A stretch of 64,000 nucleotides of DNA from Cupriavidus oxalaticus. GTDB taxonomy: Bacteria; Pseudomonadota; Gammaproteobacteria; Burkholderiales; Burkholderiaceae. The stretch is from contig NZ_CP069812.1 in NCBI RefSeq assembly GCF_016894385.1, forward strand, positions 2,790,001 through 2,854,000, read 5' to 3'. Below are positions 57,216 through 64,000 of the stretch, piece after piece (position 1 is the stretch's first letter; each line of letters starts with the position of its first letter). Position numbers and translations under genes: made by a program. The notes beneath the pieces were generated by a model. That model ran no database searches. It had not been told where the DNA came from and was given only the letters and a program-made list of their open reading frames with translations.

Positions 57216-57659
57216 TCAGGAAGTCTTGGACTTGACCATCAGGCCCACGCGCTTGACGCCGTCGGCCTTCAGGACCGACATGACATCGAGCACGGCTTCA
57301 TACTTCACCGAACGGTCGGCGGCGATCACCACCGGCTGGTCCGGGTTCTCGTTCTGGCGCTGGTGCACGAAATCGAGCAGGCCCTGCTTGTCGAGCTTGC
57401 GCTCGAAGGCATTGCCGGCGCTGTCCTGGCCACGCGCGGTCAGGTCGCCGTTCTCGTGCACGGTGACGACGATCGGCGGCGCCTTCTGCTGCGGCGTGGC
57501 GTTGGCCACGGTGGGCAGGTCCACGGTGGCGGGGCTCACGATCGGCGCTGCCACCATGAAGATGACCAGCAGCACGAGCATGACGTCGATATAGGGCACG
57601 ACATTGATGTCGGCGCTTGCCCGGCGGCGCGAACCGCCGCGGCGCTGAATGGCTGCCAT
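57216..57659 (-). CDS. tolR: TolR, proton-channel subunit of the Tol system
   Basis: A 147-residue inner membrane protein of the ExbD/TolR family. The membrane helix SADINVVPYIDVMLVLLVIF contains the key Asp. The periplasmic part includes VKYEAVLDVMSVLKADGVKR. AGGAGT is upstream of the ATG. It lies between tolQ and tolA. Confidence 0.97.
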   Translation of the reverse strand: MAAIQRRGGSRRRASADINVVPYIDVMLVLLVIFMVAAPIVSPATVDLPTVANATPQQKAPPIVVTVHENGDLTARGQDSAGNAFERKLDKQGLLDFVHQRQNENPDQPVVIAADRSVKYEAVLDVMSVLKADGVKRVGLMVKSKTS

Positions 57660-57717
57660 TGCAGGACTCCTGGAAACGACGGGGGCCGGTTAGCCGTGCC
57701 GCCCGTGCTGGATTCGG

Positions 57718-58401
57718 TTAGCGGGTCTGCCGCTGCAGGATGTTCAGGAATTCTTCCATGAAGCTCTCGAACCGGATCGCGATGCGGTCGATCTCGGTGG
57801 CATAGCGGTTGTAGGCAATCACGGCCGGGATGGCCGCGAACAGGCCGATTGCCGTCGCCACCAGCGCCTCGGCAATGCCGGGCGCCACCGCCGCGAGAGT
57901 TGCCTGCTGCACATTTGACAGCCCGCGGAACGCGTTCATGATCCCCCACACCGTGCCGAACAGGCCGATATACGGGCTCACCGAGCCGACCGACGCCAGG
58001 AACGGCAGGTGCGATTCGAGCACGTCCATCTCGCGCTGGTAGGCGGCGCGCATGGCGCGGCGGGCCGCGTCGAGCAGCGCGCCCGAATCGTTGCTGCGCT
58101 CGCGCGCCTTCAGGAACTCGCCCATGCCGGATTCGAAGATCCGCTCCAGCGCGCCGGTGTTGTGGCGGTTGTTGACGGCGCTGTTATATAGCGCCTGCAG
58201 GTCGCCGCCGGCCCAGAAGTCGCGCTCGAACCCCTCGGTCTGGGTACGCGCCGAGCGCAGCGCCAGGTGCTTGCGGAAGATATAGGTCCACGAAAACAGG
58301 GACATGACGAGCAACAGCGCCATCACGGCCTGTACCAGCAGGCTGGCGTGGAGCACCAGCGTAACGATCGACATGTCTTGCGTGACGGTCACGGGATTCA
58401 T
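57718..58401 (-). CDS. tolQ: TolQ, proton-channel subunit of the Tol system
   Basis: A 227-residue protein of the ExbB/TolQ/MotA family with three helices. Characteristic segments are SVSPYIGLFGTVWGIMNAFR, VAPGIAEALVATAIGLFAAI and PAVIAYNRYATEID. The ATG at 58401 overlaps the ybgC stop codon by four bases (ATGA). It forms the stator with TolR that powers TolA. Confidence 0.97.
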   Translation of the reverse strand: MNPVTVTQDMSIVTLVLHASLLVQAVMALLLVMSLFSWTYIFRKHLALRSARTQTEGFERDFWAGGDLQALYNSAVNNRHNTGALERIFESGMGEFLKARERSNDSGALLDAARRAMRAAYQREMDVLESHLPFLASVGSVSPYIGLFGTVWGIMNAFRGLSNVQQATLAAVAPGIAEALVATAIGLFAAIPAVIAYNRYATEIDRIAIRFESFMEEFLNILQRQTR

Positions 58402-58802
58402 CGTGCGGTCTTGATAATGGCTAGGACGGGGGCGGGAATCGGGGCGGGACGGAAAGTGCTTCGATCGACACACCCGACGCGGATGGCGCCGGATGCAAGC
58501 ATCACCTCGCCACGCCAGGCTTCCTGCGCGAACTGGACCGAGGCCGGGCCAACCCGGTCGATGCGCGTGCGGATCTCGAGCTGGTCGTCGAGGCGGGCGG
58601 GTGCATTGTAGTCCACCGCCGTACTACGGACGATGAAGACCACGCCGGCTTCGTCGGCCAGCGCCTGCTGCTCGATACCGAGCGAACGCAGCCACTCGGT
58701 GCGGGCCCGTTCGAAGAACTTGAGGTAGTTGGCGTAGAACACTACGCCGCCCGCGTCGGTGTCTTCCCAGTACACCCGCAGGGTCCAGACAAAGTTTGTC
58801 AT
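58398..58802 (-). CDS. ybgC: YbgC-type acyl-CoA thioesterase
   Basis: A 134-residue hot-dog fold thioesterase. The active-site segment is RVYWEDTDAGGVVFYANYLK, followed by ARTEWLRSLG. YbgC acts on short acyl-CoA or acyl-ACP and interacts with phospholipid enzymes in E. coli. It is the first gene of the tol-pal operon, as in many proteobacteria. Confidence 0.95.
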   Translation of the reverse strand: MTNFVWTLRVYWEDTDAGGVVFYANYLKFFERARTEWLRSLGIEQQALADEAGVVFIVRSTAVDYNAPARLDDQLEIRTRIDRVGPASVQFAQEAWRGEVMLASGAIRVGCVDRSTFRPAPIPAPVLAIIKTAR

Positions 58803-58914
58803 GGCCGCGATTGTAACGGAGAGCGAACGCGGTTTCGTGTAAACCCGCAGTACGAGTTTGCAACAGCAAGTTGCTGGCCAGCCCTTGACCAGCCTTGGCT
58901 GGCGGGTTGACGGC

Positions 58915-58944
58915 TTGCAGCGGGCGCACTCTACGCGCTACACT
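58915..58944 (+). promoter_or_regulatory. candidate glyA promoter
   Basis: TTGCAG (58915-58920) and TACACT (58939-58944) are 18 bases apart, with a start predicted about 11 bases before the riboswitch. A better -35 match, TTGACG at 58907, lacks a good -10 at the right distance. The call is tentative. Confidence 0.4.
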
Positions 58945-58961
58945 GCGCGCAACCATTCCAC

Positions 58962-59055
58962 CTTGCGCGACTGGCGAAGTCAGTGGGTACTACCACGAGG
59001 AAGCGCAAGTTCTCTGGCGTGTTGTTGCACACGCCTGCCGCTCGCCTGGGCAGCG
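58962..59055 (+). ncRNA. ZTP (pfl) riboswitch upstream of glyA
   Basis: The stem P1 is CTTGCGC (58962-58968) with GCGCAAG (59003-59009), all seven pairs perfect. Between them are the conserved GACTGGCG (58969-58976), a GTGG/CCAC hairpin, and CCACGAGG (58993-59000). After a linker the second domain has CGCCTGGGC (59043-59051), the core of the pfl motif. ZTP riboswitches sense ZMP/ZTP, which build up when 10-formyl-tetrahydrofolate is scarce, and turn on one-carbon genes such as glyA. Sequence, order and gene context all agree. Confidence 0.88.
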
Positions 59056-59148
59056 AATGGGAAGCAGGGTGCGCCCTGCGCCGACGGCTGCAAAGTGCCG
59101 CCAGCGCCGGTCGCCGCTAGCCTTCCCCGCGCGCCCTGACCGATGCTC

Positions 59149-59176
59149 CCGATGCTTGAATCGGATTCCCTTTTTT
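59149..59176 (+). terminator. candidate expression-platform terminator of the ZTP riboswitch
   Basis: A 5-base-pair stem CCGAT/ATCGG with a 6-base loop is followed by a run ending in six T residues, 15 bases before the glyA ATG. Weak on its own; together with an upstream GCAGGG/CCCTGC hairpin (59064-59079) it could be the switch element. Confidence 0.4.
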
Positions 59177-59191
59177 CAGACGAGTCTCGCC

Positions 59192-60439
59192 ATGTTCGAA
59201 CGCAGCCGTTTCACGATCGACCAGATCGACCCTGAGGTCTTTGCCGCCATCCAGAAGGAAAACCAGCGCCAGGAAGACCACATCGAGCTGATCGCCTCCG
59301 AAAACTACACCTCGCCGGCCGTGATGGCCGCGCAGGGTTCGCAACTGACCAACAAGTATGCCGAGGGCTATCCCGGCAAGCGCTACTACGGTGGCTGCGA
59401 GTTCGTCGACATGGTCGAGCAGCTCGCCATCGACCGCGTCAAGCAGCTGTTCGGCGCCGAAGCCGCCAACGTGCAGCCCAACTCGGGCTCGCAGGCCAAC
59501 CAGGGCGTGTACTTCGCCGTGCTCAAGCCGGGCGACACCATCATGGGCATGAGCCTGGCCGAAGGCGGCCACCTGACCCACGGCATGGCGCTGAACATGA
59601 GCGGCAAGTGGTTCAACGTGGTCAGCTACGGCCTGAACGCGCAGGAAGACATCGACTACGACGCGCTGGAAAAGCTGGCGCAAGATAAGAAGCCCAAGCT
59701 GATCATCGCCGGCGCCTCGGCCTTCGCGCTGCGCATCGACTTCGAGCGCATCGGCAAGGTGGCCAAGTCGATCGGCGCCTACTTCATGGTGGACATGGCC
59801 CACTACGCCGGCCTGATCGCCGCGGGCGTCTACCCGAACCCGGTGCCGCACGCCGACTTCGTCACCACCACCACGCACAAGAGCCTGCGCGGCCCGCGCG
59901 GCGGCGTGATCCTGATGAAGGCCGAGCATGAGAAGGCCATCAACTCGGCGATCTTCCCCGGCATCCAGGGTGGCCCGCTGATGCACGTGATCGCCGGCAA
60001 GGCGGTGGCGTTCAAGGAAGCGCTGACGCCCGAGTTCAAGGAATACCAGCAGCAGGTGGTGAAGAACGCCGCCGTGCTGGCCGAGACCCTGATCGCGCGC
60101 GGCCTGCGCATCGTCTCGGGCCGCACCGAAAGCCACGTGATGCTGGTCGACCTGCGCGCCAAGAACATCACCGGCAAGGACGCCGAGCGCATCCTGGGCG
60201 AGGCGCACCTGACGGTGAACAAGAACGCGATTCCGAACGACCCGGAAAAGCCCTTCGTCACCTCGGGCATCCGCGTTGGCTCGCCGGCCATGACCACGCG
60301 CGGCTTCAAGGAAGAAGAGGCGCGCATCGTCGGCAACCTGATCGCCGACGTGCTGGACAACCCGCACGACGCCGCCAACATCGCCAGCGTGCGCGAGCAG
60401 GCCGCTGCCCTGACCAAGCGTTTCCCGGTCTACGGCTGA
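59192..60439 (+). CDS. glyA: serine hydroxymethyltransferase
   Basis: A 415-residue PLP enzyme that converts serine and tetrahydrofolate to glycine and 5,10-methylene-tetrahydrofolate. The cofactor Lys is Lys230 in [40 protein letters not shown] and [20 protein letters not shown] are conserved. The ATG at 59192 gives the usual N-terminus; the upstream open frame is the riboswitch leader. No strong ribosome binding site is seen just before the ATG, which may be part of the control. nrdR follows after 157 bases. Confidence 0.98.
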   Translation: MFERSRFTIDQIDPEVFAAIQKENQRQEDHIELIASENYTSPAVMAAQGSQLTNKYAEGYPGKRYYGGCEFVDMVEQLAIDRVKQLFGAEAANVQPNSGSQANQGVYFAVLKPGDTIMGMSLAEGGHLTHGMALNMSGKWFNVVSYGLNAQEDIDYDALEKLAQDKKPKLIIAGASAFALRIDFERIGKVAKSIGAYFMVDMAHYAGLIAAGVYPNPVPHADFVTTTTHKSLRGPRGGVILMKAEHEKAINSAIFPGIQGGPLMHVIAGKAVAFKEALTPEFKEYQQQVVKNAAVLAETLIARGLRIVSGRTESHVMLVDLRAKNITGKDAERILGEAHLTVNKNAIPNDPEKPFVTSGIRVGSPAMTTRGFKEEEARIVGNLIADVLDNPHDAANIASVREQAAALTKRFPVYG

Positions 60440-60596
60440 TGCTTCCAGGCCACCCGCGAGGGTGGCCGGCAGCCCCGCATGCCGCGCCCTGCCCCATGAC
60501 GCGGGCGGTCCGGCTTGCGGGCCTAGCCAACCCGCCTCGCCTGCGCAGGACACCCACGCGGTACAGGCGACGGCATTCAACTGAAGGTGGTCCGGC

Positions 60597-61061
60597 ATGA
60601 AATGCCCCTTTTGCGGTCATTCCAATACCCAGGTGCTCGACACGCGCATGTCGGAAGACGGCGATGCCGTGCGCCGGCGCCGCCGCTGCGAGTCCTGCGA
60701 CCGCCGCTTCACCACCTATGAGCGGATCGAGCTGTTCTTTCCCGCCATCGTCAAGAAAAACGGTTCGCGCGTCGACTACGCGCGTGCCAAGCTGAAGGAT
60801 TCGATGCGCCTGGCGCTGCGCAAGCGCCCGGTCTCGGCCGAGGCCATCGATGAAGCCATCACCCGCATCGAGGAAAGGCTGCTGTCGCTGGGCGAGAAGG
60901 AAATCGCCAGCAGCCAGGTCGGCGAGCTGGTGATGCGCGAGCTGCGCAAGCTCGACAAGATCGCCTATATCCGGTTTGCGTCGGTGTACCGGAGTTTCGA
61001 GGACGTTTCCGAATTCTCCGATGTGCTCGCCGAAGTGACCGCGGGCAACAGCAAGCGCTGA
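60597..61061 (+). CDS. nrdR: transcriptional repressor NrdR
   Basis: A 154-residue repressor of ribonucleotide reductase genes. The N-terminal zinc ribbon has Cys3, Cys6, Cys31 and Cys34 ([10 protein letters not shown] and [12 protein letters not shown]), followed by the ATP-cone ([20 protein letters not shown] to the [17 protein letters not shown] end), which binds ATP and dATP. The glyA-nrdR order is usual in beta-proteobacteria. It converges with pilE. Confidence 0.98.
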   Translation: MKCPFCGHSNTQVLDTRMSEDGDAVRRRRRCESCDRRFTTYERIELFFPAIVKKNGSRVDYARAKLKDSMRLALRKRPVSAEAIDEAITRIEERLLSLGEKEIASSQVGELVMRELRKLDKIAYIRFASVYRSFEDVSEFSDVLAEVTAGNSKR

Positions 61062-61077
61062 GCGCCCTGCCCCACCG

Positions 61078-61542
61078 TCAACGTTCCCAGCAGTTCTGCA
61101 GATAAGCGGCGGGATTCGCCCCGACCGCGTTCAGCCGCGTGCCCGCCTGGTCCAGCAGGTAGGTGCCGCAGGCATCCGCCGCATCGGCCGGCACGGCCTG
61201 CAGCACATAGCCGTTCGCCGTCAGCGAATTGGCCACCAGCGAGATGTTGTAGCGCACCCGGTTGCTGTCGCGCGGCGAGGTGCGGAACGCCGCCGGCAAG
61301 GCAAACGCCGCCCCGGCGCTGTCCTGGTCATAGCGCCCGTTGACCGAGCGGAAGCGCTCCAGCTGCTGCGCCGCCTCGGTCATCATGCCGCGCGCATCGG
61401 TGCGGTAGCCGCGCCGCACATGCTCGGTGTAGTTGGGGATGGCGATGGCGGCGAGGATGCCGAGGATCGATACCGCGACCATCAGCTCGATCAGCGTCAT
61501 GCCGCCCATGGTCCGCACGCGGCGGCTACGGTACCCGTTCAT
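61078..61542 (-). CDS. pilE: type IV pilin-like protein PilE
   Basis: A 154-residue prepilin. The leader ends in MGG and cleavage before MTLIELMVAVSILGILAAIA puts Met at +1 and Glu at +5, followed by the hydrophobic helix of type IV pilins. The C-terminal part has two cysteines (ADACGTYLL and LQNCWER) that probably form the D-loop. The ATG at 61542 overlaps the stop of pilY1 by four bases. It is likely a minor pilin of the pilus assembly cluster. Confidence 0.92.
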   Translation of the reverse strand: MNGYRSRRVRTMGGMTLIELMVAVSILGILAAIAIPNYTEHVRRGYRTDARGMMTEAAQQLERFRSVNGRYDQDSAGAAFALPAAFRTSPRDSNRVRYNISLVANSLTANGYVLQAVPADAADACGTYLLDQAGTRLNAVGANPAAYLQNCWER

Positions 61543-64000
61543 TGCGAGATCTGCCTCCACGACAGCCGGTTGCGGGCGATATTGCCTTTCTCCACCACGC
61601 TGATGACATCGCCCGTGGTGGCGCTGGCGACCTTGAGGTGGTCGCTGCCGCCGCTGCCCCCGGTAAAGATGGTCGAGCCGAAGTTGCCCTGCTGCGCGAT
61701 GCCCGATACCACCAGCACCTTGTCGTTGACCTTGATGTTGTCGTCGCCGTCGACCTTGCCGTCGCCGTTGACGTCGAGCACCGCGTACGGCAGCGCGGCG
61801 CCGGTCAGCGCGGCAAAGTCGAGCAGGTTGGAACTGATGCCGCCGACGCACTCGTCGGTCGACGGCGTCAGCGTGGTGACGACCAGCCGCTCCGCGTCTG
61901 TCTTCGGCTTGACCACCACGCGCTCGCCCTGCGTCAGCAGATCGATGTACCAGCCGCGCCGGGTGGTGTAGTCGACCGCATTGCTGCTGAGCGTCAGGAC
62001 GGGACGCGACACCCCATCCACGATCGTCGAACCCAGCGCCAGCGTCTGCGCGCGCAGGTCGCTGCGCGTCGCCGCGGCAGCATTGTTGTCCCACACGCCG
62101 TAGACCGAGTTGTAGCCGGTGGCCGCGGTATCGGCGGCATCATGGAAGCGGCCGGTGCCGAAGGTCAGCAGGAAGCCTTTCTTCGGATCCTTGGGATTGA
62201 CCAGCGCGGTCGGCGCGGCGGTGATCGGCTGAGCCGTGCCCGCGGCGCTTTGCGCGGTGAACAGCGGCGCGCCCCGCGTGGTGCCCATGCGCGCGCTCCA
62301 CGCCGCCGGGTTGTCGCCCGAGAGGTCGAATTTCCACAGCCGGCCTTTCAGGTCGCCGGCGTAGACCGCCTGGATGGTCAGGTTGTCGTCGTAGACCACT
62401 TCCGGACTGCCCAGTCCGTTGTTGTTGCCGGTGACGGCGGTCTCCTTCGCATCGGCATAGATCTTCTGGATGCCATTGCCGGCAAACGGGTTGGCCAGGT
62501 CGACGATATACAGCACCGCCTTGCCCGTGCCGCTCTCGTAGCCGTTGCCGAATATCGCCACCCACTTGCCACTGTTGACGCGGCCGATCACCGGCGTGCC
62601 GAAGGTATAGCCCAGGTCATTGTCGTTATCGGCGGCGATCTCCCACATGACCTTCTTCTCGTCGAAGGCCGACGGGTCGGTCACGTCGAGCGCAAACATG
62701 CCCTTGCCGCCGGCGCCCATGCCGCCGACCAGCACCGTGCGCCAGCTCGCCGTGCTTTCGCTGCCGCGGCGGATGTAGGCGTCGCCGGCGCTGGGTGTGG
62801 CATCGACGAGGAAGCGGTGGATATAGTCCGGCGAGGCCAGCGCCTTGACCGAATTGGCGCCGACGATGGCCTGATTGGGCACGTAGGCAAACTTCTCCTC
62901 CCCGGTCAATGCATCAAAGCCATGCAGCATGCCGTCATTGGCGCCGACGTAGATCATCGCGCGCCGGTTGTTGCGGTTGTTGGCGAGGAAGCCGAAGTAG
63001 CTGTTGCCGCCGTCGGCATTCAGGTAGTCATAGCCGGCGTCGGCCGCCTTCACGTAGATCGGCGACGAGTTGACGATGTCGCCCAGCACATTGGAGACCG
63101 ACGTGCCGGCACCGTTGTCGGTGACGCGGTCGCGGTACTTGCCGCCATTGCGCTTTTCCAGCGAGGTGTCGCCGCGCAGGTAAGCCACGATGGTCTTGTC
63201 GCCGCCGAGCGCGGCCTTCTGCGCGCTGGAAAGCGAGGTGTCGGAGTCGCTGGACCACCTGAACGGCTTGCCCGCCGGCGCCGTACCCGGCGACCACGTA
63301 TAGATCTTGCGCGACGCCGCGGCCGGCATCTGCTGGTAGGCGTTCCAGTTCTGGATCGAGAAGGTACGGTCGGCGGCGTTGAAGCTTCGCGACTGCAATT
63401 CCCCGGTCCACGCGCCAGAGCGGAAGCGCGTCAGGAACAGCGCGGTATCGGTGTTCAGCGTGGTCGCGTTGGTCGCCGCCGAAGAAGACGAACCGCTGCG
63501 CGAGGAGATCTGGGTGAGCGCGTTGTTCAGCGCCGCGGCCAGCCCGGAGGCGTCGCCCGCGCTGTAGTTGTCGGCGCGCGTATTGACCGCCGCGTGCCAG
63601 AGATCATCGATCTTGCTCTGATCGCTCGATGGCCTGGGCCACGAGATGGTGCCGGCTTTCAGCTTGGCCAGGATGGCATCGAGCACATCGTCGCGCGACG
63701 CATTGGGGTTGCCCGGCTGGTTGTTGGGATCGGACTCCAGAGATCCCTTCACGCCCAGGCCCAGGGTGAACGTGACCAGATGCTGCCAGAACGCTTCGTC
63801 GCGGGCGTTGGTCGGCACGCGGTTCTCGGTCGTGCGCAGGTCGTTGACCCAGTACTTCATCGCCACGTCGGCGAGCGTATTGGAGTAGGAATCCTTGTAC
63901 GGCGTCACCGGTTGGTACTGGTATGCGGTGCCTGACACCGGCGAGATCCTCGGGCCCTTGCTGCTGTCGACATCCCCGACCGAGCTGCTGTCCGTGTAGT
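61539..64000 (-). CDS. pilY1: type IV pilus tip protein PilY1, C-terminal part (window cuts the gene)
   Basis: The frame is open to the right edge, so only the C-terminal 820 residues or so are seen. The beta-propeller domain of PilY1 is evident in VNSSPIYVKAADAGYDYLNA, YVGANDGMLHGFDALTGEEK, FAYVPNQAIVGANSVKALAS and WKFDLSGDNPAAW. A calcium-binding loop is present in VLDVNGDGKVDGDDNIKV, as in P. aeruginosa PilY1, where calcium controls pilus extension. It is coupled to pilE by ATGA, and together they support adhesion and twitching. Confidence 0.93.
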   Translation of the reverse strand, partial: YTDSSSVGDVDSSKGPRISPVSGTAYQYQPVTPYKDSYSNTLADVAMKYWVNDLRTTENRVPTNARDEAFWQHLVTFTLGLGVKGSLESDPNNQPGNPNASRDDVLDAILAKLKAGTISWPRPSSDQSKIDDLWHAAVNTRADNYSAGDASGLAAALNNALTQISSRSGSSSSAATNATTLNTDTALFLTRFRSGAWTGELQSRSFNAADRTFSIQNWNAYQQMPAAASRKIYTWSPGTAPAGKPFRWSSDSDTSLSSAQKAALGGDKTIVAYLRGDTSLEKRNGGKYRDRVTDNGAGTSVSNVLGDIVNSSPIYVKAADAGYDYLNADGGNSYFGFLANNRNNRRAMIYVGANDGMLHGFDALTGEEKFAYVPNQAIVGANSVKALASPDYIHRFLVDATPSAGDAYIRRGSESTASWRTVLVGGMGAGGKGMFALDVTDPSAFDEKKVMWEIAADNDNDLGYTFGTPVIGRVNSGKWVAIFGNGYESGTGKAVLYIVDLANPFAGNGIQKIYADAKETAVTGNNNGLGSPEVVYDDNLTIQAVYAGDLKGRLWKFDLSGDNPAAWSARMGTTRGAPLFTAQSAAGTAQPITAAPTALVNPKDPKKGFLLTFGTGRFHDAADTAATGYNSVYGVWDNNAAAATRSDLRAQTLALGSTIVDGVSRPVLTLSSNAVDYTTRRGWYIDLLTQGERVVVKPKTDAERLVVTTLTPSTDECVGGISSNLLDFAALTGAALPYAVLDVNGDGKVDGDDNIKVNDKVLVVSGIAQQGNFGSTIFTGGSGGSDHLKVASATTGDVISVVEKGNIARNRLSWRQISQ

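Larger units (their letters stand above)
58803..59191 (+). other. divergent region between ybgC and glyA holding a riboswitch
   Basis: No gene lies in these 389 bases. On the plus strand they contain a probable promoter, a ZTP riboswitch and downstream hairpins, listed separately. The reading frame of glyA stays open upstream to 58895, but this runs through the riboswitch and should not be coding. Confidence 0.8.

Noticed and set aside
58895..59191. An N-terminal extension of GlyA by 99 residues
   Set aside because: The frame is open by chance through the riboswitch; the extension is Arg/Cys-rich and absent from serine hydroxymethyltransferases.
59192..60439. A glycine riboswitch for glyA
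   Set aside because: No tandem glycine aptamer pattern is seen; the conserved elements upstream match the ZTP motif instead.

Overview
The window is a GC-rich chromosomal segment from a beta-proteobacterium of the Burkholderiaceae. The gene content fits the Cupriavidus/Ralstonia group best: two Bug-type solute receptors, a KynR-kynBUA tryptophan operon, a ybgC-tolQRAB-pal-cpoB-queC block beside tRNA-Lys, and glyA-nrdR facing pilE-pilY1. The genus is an inference from content and order, not from a database match. No transposase, integrase, prophage or CRISPR array is visible, and base composition looks even, so most of the window reads as core or niche-metabolism chromosome.

Layout. 1-6.5 kb: the 5' end of alaS, a CaiB-type CoA-transferase, a DUF2214 membrane protein, and a tripartite tricarboxylate transporter (receptor, then TctB and TctA after a 482-base gap). 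6.5-16 kb: katG with an OxyR-like promoter, a LysR regulator divergent from a second Bug receptor plus a gamma-glutamyltransferase-like enzyme, a PhzF protein, an FMN-binding protein, and a rearranged CaiB-like protein whose two halves appear swapped. 16-23.3 kb: glnS with an S4 RNA-binding protein, MAPEG, YceI, YaeQ, FKBP, ChaC-type and ankyrin proteins, with two REP-like inverted repeat units. 23.5-36.2 kb: a fatty-acyl-CoA ligase next to a TetR-type palindrome, a CnoX-like thioredoxin, cupin, hemerythrin, P-loop kinase, tcdA, asmA, an MFS transporter, pdxH, a cyclopropane fatty acid synthase and a DUF72 protein.

36-49 kb is the metabolic centre. A leftward operon encodes a NicX-like ring-cleavage dioxygenase, an alpha/beta hydrolase, an acyl-CoA-dehydrogenase-fold protein without the usual catalytic Glu, and an AMP-dependent ligase. 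It is divergent from a flavin reductase and a MarR regulator. Together they look like an uncharacterised pathway for an N-heteroaromatic or aromatic acid. It abuts kynR-kynB-kynU-kynA (tryptophan to anthranilate), followed by an IclR regulator and gcdH (glutaryl-CoA dehydrogenase) sharing an operator of three half-sites.

49-64 kb: a 1-Cys peroxiredoxin, a DUF883/YqjE membrane-stress operon, tRNA-Lys(UUU), a YeeE/YedE sulfur-compound transporter, queC, the complete Tol-Pal operon, a ZTP (pfl) riboswitch in front of glyA, nrdR, and the type IV pilus genes pilE and pilY1 (the latter cut by the window end). Regulatory sites seen by eye include candidate OxyR, LysR, MarR, KynR, IclR and TetR operators; none has been tested computationally.
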